Positions 10,819 through 19,395 of a DNA stretch of 23,822 nt are shown here, piece after piece. The DNA comes from an uncultured Pseudomonadota bacterium (lineage in GTDB: Bacteria; Pseudomonadota; Gammaproteobacteria; Burkholderiales; Rhodocyclaceae). The translations under genes were made by a program, and so were the position numbers. The notes beneath the pieces are model-generated. The model was not told where the DNA came from. It ran no database searches and saw nothing but the letters and a program-made list of their open reading frames with translations. The stretch covers positions 1 to 23,822 of the forward strand of contig CAMLHL010000046.1 in NCBI GenBank assembly GCA_946479855.1. Direction: 5' to 3'. Every line of letters starts with the position of its first letter. Position 1 is the stretch's first letter.

Positions 10819-13041
10819 TCAGGATGGCCGGCTCTTGCGCATCCCGCCTGCCTTGGCGAAAGCGGCAGGCTTGGTGGCCCCCGGCCGCCCCGGACGTGCC
10901 TGCTCCCCCCGACGCGGCGCCACCAGATTTTTGGTTTTGGCCGTTTTTTCCGGTTGACCGCAGGATTTGCCGGGAATGCCGGCCGGCTGCCAGGCCGGCA
11001 CGAGCTGTTTCTTGCCATTGCCGATCAGGTCGGCCCGGCCCATTTCCTTGAGCGCCTCGCGCAGCATCGGCCAGTTGGCCGGATCGTGATAGCGCAGGAA
11101 AGCCTTCTGCAGCTTGCGCTGGCGGCCGTTGCGCACCGCCCCGACGTGTTCGCTGCTACGATTGACCTTGCGCAGCGGATTGCGCTCGCTGTGATACATC
11201 GTCGTCGCCAGTGCCATCGGTGTCGGAATGAAGGTCTGCACCTGATCGAGGCGGAAGTTGTTTTTCTTCAGCCACAACGCCAGATTCAGCATGTCTTCAT
11301 CGGTGCACCCGGGGTGGGCGGCGATGAAGTACGGGATCAGGTACTGCTCCTTGCCGGCTTCGCGCGAAAAGCGGTCGAACAACTGCTTGAAGCGATCGTA
11401 ACTGCCGATCCCCGGCTTCATCATCTTGGAAAGCGTGCCCTCTTCGGTGTGCTCGGGGGCGATCTTCAGATAACCGCCGACATGGTGGGTAACCAGTTCC
11501 TTGATGTATTCCGGCGAACGGACGGCCAGGTCGTAGCGCAGGCCGGAGCCGATCTGGATCTTCTTGACCCCCTTGATGGCTCGCGCCCGGCGGTACAGCG
11601 AAATCAGCTTGCTATGGTCGGTATTCATGTTCTCGCAGATGTCCGGATAGACACAGGACAGGCGGCGACAGGACGATTCGATTTTCTCGTCCTTGCACTT
11701 GAGGTGGAACATGTTGGCGGTCGGGCCGCCGAGGTCGGAAACGACGCCGGTGAAACCCGGCGTCTTGTCGCGCATTTCCTCGATTTCGCGGACGATGGAA
11801 TCCTCCGAGCGGCTCTGGATGATGCGCCCCTCATGCTCGGTGATCGAACAGAAGGTGCAGCCGCCGAAACAGCCGCGCATGATATTGACCGAGAAACGGA
11901 TCATTTCCCAGGCCGGAATCTTGGCATCGCCATAGGCCGGGTGCGGCCGGCGGGCATACGGCAGTTCGTAGACCTGGTCGAGCTCCTCGGTCGTCAGCGG
12001 GATCGGCGGCGGATTCAGCCAGACGTCTCGTTCGCCGTGCGCCTGGATCAGCGCCCGGGCGTTTCCGGGGTTGGCTTCGAGGTGGAAAGTGCGCGATGCA
12101 TGGGCATAGAGCACCGGGTCATCCTTCACCTGCTCGTAGGAAGGCAGGCGGATCACGGTGTGAGCGCGACGGTCGCGCCGGGCCGCCAGGCGCTCTTCAC
12201 GGGAAACGATACGCACGGCGTGTTCCCCCGGCAGCGTTGCGGTCGACGTCTGGCTGGGGCCATTTTCCATGGCGTAAGGGTCGGCGTGCTTGATCAGCGG
12301 GCCCGGGGTGTCTACCGAAGTCGAGTCGATCGCCTCCCATTCCTCGGAAGGCAGCCAACCCGGCGAGGCCATGAAGGCGGTGCCACGCAGGTCGCGGATG
12401 TCGCCGATCTTTTCGCCCCGCGCCAGACGGTGCGCTATTTCGACGATCGCCCGCTCGGCGTTGCCGAAGATCAGCATGTCGGCCTTGGAATCGGGCAGAA
12501 CGGAACGCCTGACCTTGTCCGACCAATAGTCGAAATGGGCGATGCGGCGCAGACTGGCCTCGATCGAGCCGATGATCACCGCCGTCCCCGGGAATGCCTC
12601 GCGGCAGCGCTGGGCATAGACGGTAACGGTGCGGTCCGGCCGCTTGTTCGGCTCGGCGTTCGGCGTATAGGCGTCGTCGGTGCGGATCTTGCGATCGGCG
12701 GTATAGCGATTGACCATCGAATCCATATTGCCGGCAGTTACACCGAAGAACAGATTCGGTTTGCCCAGCGTCTTGAAGCCGGCAGCGGAGTTCCAGTCAG
12801 GCTGGCAGATGATGCCGACCCGGAAGCCTTGCGCTTCCAGCAGGCGGCCGATCAAGGCCATGCCGAAGCTCGGATGGTCGATATAGGCATCGCCGGAAAC
12901 CAGGATGATGTCGCAGGAGTCCCAGCCCAAGGCGTCCATTTCGGCGCGGGACATGGGCAGGAAAGGGGCGGGGCCAAAACGATGCGCCCAGAATTTGCGA
13001 TAGCTGAAAAGCGGACGCGTGGCTTGCTGATTCGAATTCAT
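10819..13041 (-). CDS. ygiQ: YgiQ-family radical SAM protein
   Basis: This is a 740-residue member of the YgiQ family (UPF0313), radical SAM proteins of unknown substrate. N-terminal hallmarks are [15 protein letters not shown] (22-36), [16 protein letters not shown] and [19 protein letters not shown]. The SAM-cluster motif is CFGGCTFC (Cys 391, 395, 398), followed by SITEHEGR and later [12 protein letters not shown] and the [17 protein letters not shown] segment. The final 60 or so residues are a basic, Pro/Gly-rich tail that varies between members. The ATG at 13041 has no Shine-Dalgarno; a TAAAAT hexamer ends 5 bp before it. The globin gene follows 22 bp downstream. Family assignment is certain; biochemical function is not known. 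Confidence 0.95.
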   Translation of the reverse strand: MNSNQQATRPLFSYRKFWAHRFGPAPFLPMSRAEMDALGWDSCDIILVSGDAYIDHPSFGMALIGRLLEAQGFRVGIICQPDWNSAAGFKTLGKPNLFFGVTAGNMDSMVNRYTADRKIRTDDAYTPNAEPNKRPDRTVTVYAQRCREAFPGTAVIIGSIEASLRRIAHFDYWSDKVRRSVLPDSKADMLIFGNAERAIVEIAHRLARGEKIGDIRDLRGTAFMASPGWLPSEEWEAIDSTSVDTPGPLIKHADPYAMENGPSQTSTATLPGEHAVRIVSREERLAARRDRRAHTVIRLPSYEQVKDDPVLYAHASRTFHLEANPGNARALIQAHGERDVWLNPPPIPLTTEELDQVYELPYARRPHPAYGDAKIPAWEMIRFSVNIMRGCFGGCTFCSITEHEGRIIQSRSEDSIVREIEEMRDKTPGFTGVVSDLGGPTANMFHLKCKDEKIESSCRRLSCVYPDICENMNTDHSKLISLYRRARAIKGVKKIQIGSGLRYDLAVRSPEYIKELVTHHVGGYLKIAPEHTEEGTLSKMMKPGIGSYDRFKQLFDRFSREAGKEQYLIPYFIAAHPGCTDEDMLNLALWLKKNNFRLDQVQTFIPTPMALATTMYHSERNPLRKVNRSSEHVGAVRNGRQRKLQKAFLRYHDPANWPMLREALKEMGRADLIGNGKKQLVPAWQPAGIPGKSCGQPEKTAKTKNLVAPRRGEQARPGRPGATKPAAFAKAGGMRKSRPS

Positions 13042-13391
13042 ACACTATTTTACCCGAGTGAGCCGACCGACAAGGCACCCTTGCCTGTTCAAAAAGCACG
13101 CTCCCGTCGCGACAATGAATTTTCCCCACGCGAACAGGCCGGCCATCCTGATTGTTTCCGTCAGCGGTCGCATTGACCGCATTGCCCGCCAAGAGTTCGC
13201 CGAGAAGCGATAAATGCAACGAAGCGTCTGCCCAGGCCGAGCATCCCAGGGCAGGACCAAGACGGGTCGCCTACTACGGTAACAATTTGGAACGACGCCA
13301 GGGCATCGTGATAGCGCCCGTTAAGCGCCCGCTTGCGGTGTCGACCGTTGCGCCCAGGCCGATAGCCGGCCCTGTCCGGTTTTCCGCCGCT
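13042..13391. other. 350-bp intergenic region without a recognisable gene
   Basis: This gap lies between the permease stop and the ygiQ start. Its ygiQ-proximal end carries a TAAAAT hexamer on the minus strand (13047-13052). Small inverted repeats occur at 13071-13083 (CAAGG/CCTTG) and 13356-13373 (AGGCCG and its complement with one bulge), but neither has a T-tract, so I call no terminator for the upstream operon. A 71-codon minus-strand frame at 13045-13260 has no recognisable homology or ribosome-binding site. Confidence 0.6.
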
Positions 13392-15872
13392 TTATGCGCC
13401 GTTGCGCAAGGCGAGCAGCGGCGGCGTGGCGATCAGTCGGTTGATCGCCAGCCAACCGATACCCATCGCCAGCAAGGCGCCACCTGCCGTCGAGATGAGT
13501 GGCAACCAGGGACGCAATGCCAGCTCCAGATCGAAAACCTGTCGCCCGACCAGCCAGCCAAGCAGCATCGCCCCCAGTGCGGCAATGAGTCCGGCCAGGC
13601 CACCGATGACCGCTAGCTCGACCAGCATCGCCTGGCGCAGTTGCGCCCGATGAGCGCCCAGTGCGCGCATCACCGCCAGTTCGTAGCGCCGCTCGTCGAA
13701 CGCGGTCAGCAAGGCCGAATAAAGCACAATCGCACCGGCCAGCAGGGAAAAAACGAAGACAAACTGCACGGCGCCGGCAACCTGACCGATCACCGATTGC
13801 AACTGGCCGAGAACGGCGCCGACATCGATCAGGGTCAGGTTGGGAAATTGCCGGACCAGCCCGGATGCCGCATCGGCCCGATCCGCCGGCAGGTAGAAGC
13901 TGGTGATGTAACTGGCCGGCGCATCCTCGATGACACCGGGCGGCGCCAGTACGAAAAAATTGACGCGCATCGAGTCCCACGCCAGCTTGCGCAGGCTGCT
14001 GACCCGCAGTCGCTTCTCGACGCCGGCGACGACGAAGCGCAACTCGTCGCCGACCCGGATACCCAGGGTTTTGGCCAGCCCCTCCTCGACCGAAGCCAGC
14101 CCCTGCCCGGCCTCGGTCGGCAAGAACCAGCGTCCTTCGCTGATCGCATTGCCCTCCGGCAGAGCGGCCCGCCACGACAAGTTGAATTCGCGTTCGATCA
14201 GGCGTTGCGCTTTTTCGTCATCAGGATAGCTGGCGGCACTGACCTCCTTGCCGCCGATGGCAAGCAGCCGTGCACGCACCATCGGTTGCAGTTCGCTGCG
14301 GATACCGGCTGCCGCCAGCGTCGCCTCAACAGTAGCGCGCTGATCAGGCTGGATGTTGATGACAAAACGGTTCGGCGCATCGGCTGGCAGCGATTGCCGC
14401 CAGGCATTGAGCAGTTCGGCCCGGGTCACGGTCAGCAACAGCATGGCCATCAGGCCGATGGCCAGCGCGACGACCTGCACGGCACTGGCCGCCGGATGCC
14501 GGGCCAGACTGGCCAGCCCCTGCCGCCAGCCGAAGCCGGCGCCGCCACGCCAACGGCCCAGGGCGGCGATAACCAGGCGGGCGATGCCCCAGAAGGCGCC
14601 CAGAGCGACGACAAAACCGCCCACCGACAGCAAGCCGAGCCGAAGATTGCCGGAAACCAGAACAACCAGGCCGGCCAGCATGAACAGTCCAAGCGCGTAG
14701 CCGCCAAGCAAGAAAGGTTGCGGCGGGCCGAGTTCGCGGCGCAGGACGCGCAGGGTCGGCACCCGGGCCAGTTGAAGCAGCGGCGGAAAAACAAAGCCGA
14801 AGAGCAACACGCCGGCGACCCCAAAGCCGATAACGACCGGCGACCACCCCGGATAGGGCAATTCCAGGGTCAGCAGTGCATTCAGCCAGCCAATCAGGGC
14901 GAAATGCGCGGCAAAACCGAGCAGGCAACCCAGCAGCGCACTGAGCAGCGCCAGCCACAAAAAAAGCGCCGCATGCAGGCGCAGCAGGCCCCCCTGTGTC
15001 ATGCCCAGACAACGCATGACGGCGCAGGCATCGAGATGACGCTGCATGTAGCGCCGACTGGCCATGGCGATGGCCACGGCGGCGAGAACCACGGTCAACA
15101 CCGTCGACAGGCCTAAAAAGCGTTCGGCCCGATCGAGCGCCGTGCGGATTTCCGGTCGGGCGCTGGCCACCTCCTCCAACCGTTCGCCACGGCTCAGACG
15201 TCCCCCCAGCCAGCGCCGGAAAGTAGCAACCGCCCTCTCCTCGCCGGCGATGAGCAAACGGTAGCTGACCCGAGAACCGGTCTGTATCAGCCCGGTAGCC
15301 GGAATATCATCGACATGCATCATCAGGCGCGGTGCCAGACTGAAAAAATTGATGCCGCGATCCGGCTCCTGAACAAGGGTGGCCGCAACGACGAATTGCC
15401 TGAGGCCAAGCGTGACGGTCTCGCCCGGCAAAACATTCAGAGCGCTGGACAGCCGCTCGTCCAGCCAGACTGTGCCCGGCCTTGGCCCTCCCTGGACGAC
15501 CATCCCTTGGCCCGCGATCGCTGTCAGTTGCCCGCGCAGGGGATAAGTACTGCTCACTGCCTTGATATCGGCCAGTTGCGCCTGGACCTGAGCAATGACC
15601 ATGCTCGGGAAAACCATCGTTTCAGCCAGTTGCAGCCCGAGTTGGCGCGCCCGTTGGGTATGGCTTTCCGGCCACGGGTGATCGGCAATCAAGACCAGAT
15701 CGCCCCCCATCATCTGGCGCGCCTGGCGCTCCAGGCCGATGCGCACGCGGTCGGCAAAGAAACCCACGGCAGTGACCGCCGCAACGGCGACGACCAGGGC
15801 GGCCAGAAGCAGGCGCAATTCGCCCGAGCGCATTTCCCGGCCGAGCAGACGCCAGGCCAAGACCGGCCTCAC
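13392..15872 (-). CDS. FtsX/YbbP-type ABC transporter permease
   Basis: This is an 826-residue inner-membrane permease of the FtsX/MacB superfamily, closest in layout to YbbP. It has one N-terminal membrane helix (about 20-40), a large periplasmic domain to about residue 250, a central group of about six helices, a second periplasmic domain, and three C-terminal helices. This is a duplicated FtsX core. Such proteins act as mechanotransmission or lipoprotein/lipid-related machines powered by a separate ATPase. In E. coli the partner YbbA is adjacent, but no ATPase gene is present in this window. The start is GTG at 15872-15870, overlapping the TGA of the upstream GGDEF-EAL gene by 4 bp (GTGA), which suggests translational coupling. 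An internal start at Met15 is possible but would delete conserved residues. Substrate unknown. Confidence 0.9.
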   Translation of the reverse strand: MRPVLAWRLLGREMRSGELRLLLAALVVAVAAVTAVGFFADRVRIGLERQARQMMGGDLVLIADHPWPESHTQRARQLGLQLAETMVFPSMVIAQVQAQLADIKAVSSTYPLRGQLTAIAGQGMVVQGGPRPGTVWLDERLSSALNVLPGETVTLGLRQFVVAATLVQEPDRGINFFSLAPRLMMHVDDIPATGLIQTGSRVSYRLLIAGEERAVATFRRWLGGRLSRGERLEEVASARPEIRTALDRAERFLGLSTVLTVVLAAVAIAMASRRYMQRHLDACAVMRCLGMTQGGLLRLHAALFLWLALLSALLGCLLGFAAHFALIGWLNALLTLELPYPGWSPVVIGFGVAGVLLFGFVFPPLLQLARVPTLRVLRRELGPPQPFLLGGYALGLFMLAGLVVLVSGNLRLGLLSVGGFVVALGAFWGIARLVIAALGRWRGGAGFGWRQGLASLARHPAASAVQVVALAIGLMAMLLLTVTRAELLNAWRQSLPADAPNRFVINIQPDQRATVEATLAAAGIRSELQPMVRARLLAIGGKEVSAASYPDDEKAQRLIEREFNLSWRAALPEGNAISEGRWFLPTEAGQGLASVEEGLAKTLGIRVGDELRFVVAGVEKRLRVSSLRKLAWDSMRVNFFVLAPPGVIEDAPASYITSFYLPADRADAASGLVRQFPNLTLIDVGAVLGQLQSVIGQVAGAVQFVFVFSLLAGAIVLYSALLTAFDERRYELAVMRALGAHRAQLRQAMLVELAVIGGLAGLIAALGAMLLGWLVGRQVFDLELALRPWLPLISTAGGALLAMGIGWLAINRLIATPPLLALRNGA

Positions 15873-17956
15873 GAGCTGACCGACCAGCGGGCGCGGAACT
15901 CCGCCGGTGCCACGGCACGGCCGTGCAGATAGCCCTGCAGCTGTTCGCAGCCGAGTTGCGCCAGAAACGCCGCCTGGGCCTCGGTTTCGACCCCCTCCGC
16001 AACCACTTCGAAGCCGAGACTGCGCGCCAGTTCCATGACGGTGCGGATGATCGCTTCGTCGCCGGCATTACGGCCAATCCCTTCGACGAAGGAGCCGTCG
16101 ATCTTCAGTTGCTGGACCGGCAGCATTTTCAGATAACTCAAGGACGAGTAGCCCGTACCGAAATCGTCGAGCGCCAGGCTGATTCCCAGATCGCGCAGGC
16201 GTTCGAGCAACGTGAAGGCATCGCCGACCGCCATGACCACCGATTCGGTCAGTTCCAGTTTTAGGTGCGCCGGATCCATGCCGGTCTCGTCGAGGATATT
16301 CTCCAGCACATCGATGAATTCCGGGCGTTCCAGCTGCTTGACCGACAGGTTGACCGAAACCTGCGCCAGTTCGAAACCGCTGTGTCGCCACTGCATGAAC
16401 TGCCGGCAGGTTTCGCGCAACACCCAGTTGCCAAGCCCGATGATCAGCCCAGAATCTTCGGCCAGCGGAATGAAGCGCAACGGCATGACCTGTCCGAGTT
16501 CGGGGCTGTTCCAGCGGACCAGCGCCTCGGCGCCGACCAGCCGGCCGGTCTGCGTTTCAACCTGGGGCTGCAGATGGACCGAGAGTTCGCCATTCTCCAG
16601 GGCCCGGCGCAGCAGGGTTTCCATACGGATGCGTTCCTGGGCATCGCGCGTCATTTCCGGCGTATAGAAGTGGAAATTGCCGCGCCCCAGCGCCTTGGCC
16701 CGATACATCGCCGTATCGGCATTGCGCATCAGATCGAGCACGCTGTCGCCATCACCGGGGAACAGGCTGATACCTACCGCGGCGGTCAGGAACAATTCGT
16801 GGTCGCCGATTTTGAACGGCTGGTCGAAGGCGCCGAGGATTTCGCGGGCGAGCATTTCGACCTCGGCTTCGGCGCGTACCGCTTCCATCAGGCAGATGAA
16901 CTCGTCGCCGCCCAGGCGGGCCAGCATGTCGATCAGGCGGACATGCTCGGACAGCCTCGCCGCGACCGAAACCAGGAGTTCGTCGCCGACGCCGTGGCCG
17001 AGCGAGTCGTTGACTTGCTTGAACTGATCGAGGTCGATGAACAACACCGCCAGCCGTTCGCCGTTGCGGGCATCTTCACTCAGGCTTTCATCAAGCCGTT
17101 CGATGAAACAACGACGGTTGGCCAGGCCGGTCAGCGGGTCGTGGTAAGCCAGATAGTTGAGCTTGCTCTGGGCCTGCCGCCGTTCGGAAATCTCGCTTTC
17201 CAGCTGGCTGTTGGTGCGTTTCAATTCGTCCGTGCGTGCCGCGACCTGGATTTCCAGCGTGTCGCGCGCCGCCTTGATGCTGCCTTCCTGATCCTCGAGA
17301 ATGCCCTGCGCCCGACGGACGACCAGAAACTGCATCAGGTAGAGCAGTGCGAACACCACCACCACGCCAGCGGTAACCCACCACAGACTGCGGTGCAACT
17401 GGGCGACGAAAGGCGTCACGTTCTGGTAGAGCTCGAAGACCCCCTCGACCGCATTGTCCTTGCTGATAATGGGAATGTAGCTGGAAAGGACGTCGAGCTC
17501 AGCCAGCGTTCCCTCGAACGTATCCATGCTGTCGCGGTGCGTCAGCTCGCTGACGGTCGCCCCGCGCATCGCCATGCGGAACCCCGGGTTGTTCAGCTTG
17601 CTCTCGCCCAGCTGGGCCTGGTCGGTCGAAAAGACGGTGTTACCGAGACGGTTGTATATCTTGACCTTGATGACGGCCGTGTCGCGCATCAATTCCTGCA
17701 GGCTGGTCTGCAGGGTCGAAGTGCTCGTCGATTGCCTGAGAAACTCGACGTCGCGGCCGACCGTGTCGCTCATCAGCGCTGCGAGCGGCATCCGCAGGGA
17801 ATTTTGAAACACCTGGGCCATCGCCACATTGCGGCCCTCGGCCAGCTCCTGCATCTGCTGCAGGGAGAGCTGCCGGTACAAGGGACCCAGAACGCCAGCA
17901 GCCAGAACAATGAGGATGAAACTGACCGTCGAGAAATAGCGCGAGAGATTGAACAT
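15869..17956 (-). CDS. Membrane sensor GGDEF-EAL protein (c-di-GMP cyclase/phosphodiesterase)
   Basis: The product has 695 residues. A membrane helix at about 11-27 is followed by a 160-residue periplasmic sensor (28-190) of a type I cannot name, a second helix at about 191-211, and a coiled coil (about 217-265) leading into the GGDEF domain. The GGDEF motif is intact (RLGGDEF near 347-353) and is preceded by an RLID inhibition site (340-343), so an active, product-inhibited cyclase is plausible. The EAL domain (from about 455) keeps EALVRW, VNLSVKQL, ELTES, DDFGTGYSS, LKIDGSF and EGVET, so phosphodiesterase activity is also plausible. It starts 27 bp after radA, with a small hairpin in that gap, and its stop overlaps the permease start. 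The signal sensed and net direction of activity are unknown. Confidence 0.93.
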   Translation of the reverse strand: MFNLSRYFSTVSFILIVLAAGVLGPLYRQLSLQQMQELAEGRNVAMAQVFQNSLRMPLAALMSDTVGRDVEFLRQSTSTSTLQTSLQELMRDTAVIKVKIYNRLGNTVFSTDQAQLGESKLNNPGFRMAMRGATVSELTHRDSMDTFEGTLAELDVLSSYIPIISKDNAVEGVFELYQNVTPFVAQLHRSLWWVTAGVVVVFALLYLMQFLVVRRAQGILEDQEGSIKAARDTLEIQVAARTDELKRTNSQLESEISERRQAQSKLNYLAYHDPLTGLANRRCFIERLDESLSEDARNGERLAVLFIDLDQFKQVNDSLGHGVGDELLVSVAARLSEHVRLIDMLARLGGDEFICLMEAVRAEAEVEMLAREILGAFDQPFKIGDHELFLTAAVGISLFPGDGDSVLDLMRNADTAMYRAKALGRGNFHFYTPEMTRDAQERIRMETLLRRALENGELSVHLQPQVETQTGRLVGAEALVRWNSPELGQVMPLRFIPLAEDSGLIIGLGNWVLRETCRQFMQWRHSGFELAQVSVNLSVKQLERPEFIDVLENILDETGMDPAHLKLELTESVVMAVGDAFTLLERLRDLGISLALDDFGTGYSSLSYLKMLPVQQLKIDGSFVEGIGRNAGDEAIIRTVMELARSLGFEVVAEGVETEAQAAFLAQLGCEQLQGYLHGRAVAPAEFRARWSVSS

Positions 17957-17963
17957 ATATGCC

Positions 17964-17980
17964 GACAGAAGTATTCCGTC
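17964..17980 (-). repeat. Small hairpin between radA and the GGDEF-EAL gene
   Basis: On the minus strand GACGGAA-TAC-TTCTGTC forms a 7-bp stem with one G-T pair and a 3-base loop. It starts 3 bases after the radA stop and ends 7 bases before the next ATG. It has no T-tract, so it is not an intrinsic terminator. It includes the only GGA-like candidate ribosome-binding sequence in the gap, so it might modulate translation or stabilise the upstream mRNA. Confidence 0.4.
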
Positions 17981-17983
17981 AGC

Positions 17984-19345
17984 TTATTCCATCTCGCGTA
18001 TCCGCGCCACCGCCTCCTCGACGCGCTTGACGGCAATAACCTCCATGCCGGGAATGGCCTGCTTCGGGCGATTCGCCTCGGGAATCAGCGCCCGGGTGAA
18101 GCCGAGCTTGGCGGCTTCCTTCAAGCGCTCCTGGCCACGCGGTGCCGGGCGGATCTCACCGGCCAGGCCGACTTCACCAAACACAATAAGTTTAGACGGC
18201 AAGGGTCTGTTTTTTAAAGATGATGTAATCGATAACAATACTGCAAGATCGGCGGCGGGCTCGGTAATCTTGACGCCACCGACGGCATTGACGAAGACAT
18301 CCTGATCGAAGCAGACGATACCGGCATGGCGATGCAAGACCGCCAGCAGCATGGCCAGGCGCTGCGGATCGAGGCCGACGGTCAGCCGGCGCGGATTGCC
18401 GTGGGCCGAATCGACCAGGGCCTGGATTTCGACCAGCAGCGGCCGCGTCCCTTCCTGCGTCACCATCACGCAGGAGCCCGGGACGTCCTGTCCATGCTGC
18501 GACAGAAACAGGGCTGACGGGTTGCTGACTCCCTTGAGGCCGGTTTCGGTCATGGCGAAGACGCCGAGTTCATTGACCGCGCCGAAGCGGTTCTTGAAGG
18601 CACGGACCAGCCGGAAGCTGGAATGGGTGTCGCCCTCGAAATAAAGCACGGTGTCGACGATATGCTCGAGCACGCGCGGCCCGGCCAGCGCGCCCTCCTT
18701 GGTCACGTGGCCGACGAGGATGACCGTGATGCCGGCCTGCTTGGCCAGCCGCGTCAGTTGCGCCGCGCATTCGCGGACCTGCGCCACCGACCCCGGGGCG
18801 CTGGACAACTGATCGGACCACAGCGTCTGGATCGAGTCGATCACCGCAACCACCGGCTGCTCGGCCTGCAGGGTGGCCAGGATGCGCTCCAGGTTGATCT
18901 CCGCCATCAGTTGCAGGCGACGGGTATCCAGCCCCAACCGGCGGGCCCGCAGGGCGACCTGCTCGCCCGATTCCTCGCCGCTGACGTAGAGCACCTTGTT
19001 GGTCGCCGACAGATGGGCCAGGGCCTGGAGCAGCAGCGTGCTCTTGCCGATGCCGGGATCGCCGCCGATCAGCACGACGCCGCCATTGACCAGGCCGCCG
19101 CCGAGGGCGCGGTCGAATTCGCCGATGCCGGTGGCGATCCGCTCGACTTCGCGCGCCTCGATTTCCGACAGATTCTGCAGTTTCGCCGCCGGCGCCAGCG
19201 ACTCGAAGCGGCTGTTGATCGGCGCCTTCTCGGCGACCGTTTCGACCAGCGTGTTCCACTGGTTGCAGCCCGGGCACTGGCCCTGCCACTTCGGGCTGGT
19301 CGCGCCGCACTCGGTGCAGCTATAGAGGGTTTTGGTTTTTGCCAT
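17984..19345 (-). CDS. radA: DNA repair protein RadA
   Basis: RadA is a RecA-like, DnaB-type branch-migration helicase acting on recombination intermediates. The 453-residue product has the full architecture: a C4 zinc finger (Cys 10, 13, 24, 27), Walker A GGDPGIGKST (94-103), the RadA-specific KNRFG motif (251-255), and a C-terminal Lon-like domain. The start MAKTKTLYSC is standard for the family, with no strong Shine-Dalgarno. It follows alr after 50 bp and precedes the GGDEF-EAL gene by 27 bp on the same strand. A stretch near 18181-18240 is only 32% G+C (19 of 60 bases) and uses many AT-ending codons although the protein there is conserved. Confidence 0.97.
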   Translation of the reverse strand: MAKTKTLYSCTECGATSPKWQGQCPGCNQWNTLVETVAEKAPINSRFESLAPAAKLQNLSEIEAREVERIATGIGEFDRALGGGLVNGGVVLIGGDPGIGKSTLLLQALAHLSATNKVLYVSGEESGEQVALRARRLGLDTRRLQLMAEINLERILATLQAEQPVVAVIDSIQTLWSDQLSSAPGSVAQVRECAAQLTRLAKQAGITVILVGHVTKEGALAGPRVLEHIVDTVLYFEGDTHSSFRLVRAFKNRFGAVNELGVFAMTETGLKGVSNPSALFLSQHGQDVPGSCVMVTQEGTRPLLVEIQALVDSAHGNPRRLTVGLDPQRLAMLLAVLHRHAGIVCFDQDVFVNAVGGVKITEPAADLAVLLSITSSLKNRPLPSKLIVFGEVGLAGEIRPAPRGQERLKEAAKLGFTRALIPEANRPKQAIPGMEVIAVKRVEEAVARIREME

Positions 19346-19395
19346 TTTCAGACGTTGACCGTAGGGCCAGCGACTCTTTCCATGATCGTGGCCAT

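Noticed and set aside
10954..13176. 740-codon open frame on the plus strand opposite ygiQ
   Set aside because: It is an antisense shadow of ygiQ, with shadow-like composition and no domain or ribosome-binding site.
13045..13260. 71-codon minus-strand frame in the gap before ygiQ
   Set aside because: It has no Shine-Dalgarno, no recognisable family, and overlaps the presumed ygiQ promoter; composition does not look coding.
13641..15116. 491-codon plus-strand frame opposite the permease
   Set aside because: Its product is full of Gln, Arg and Gly runs typical of antisense GC-rich DNA, and the permease frame is clearly real.
16265..18217. 650-codon open frame on the plus strand opposite the second GGDEF-EAL gene
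   Set aside because: It is antisense to a protein with intact catalytic motifs and has no family resemblance.
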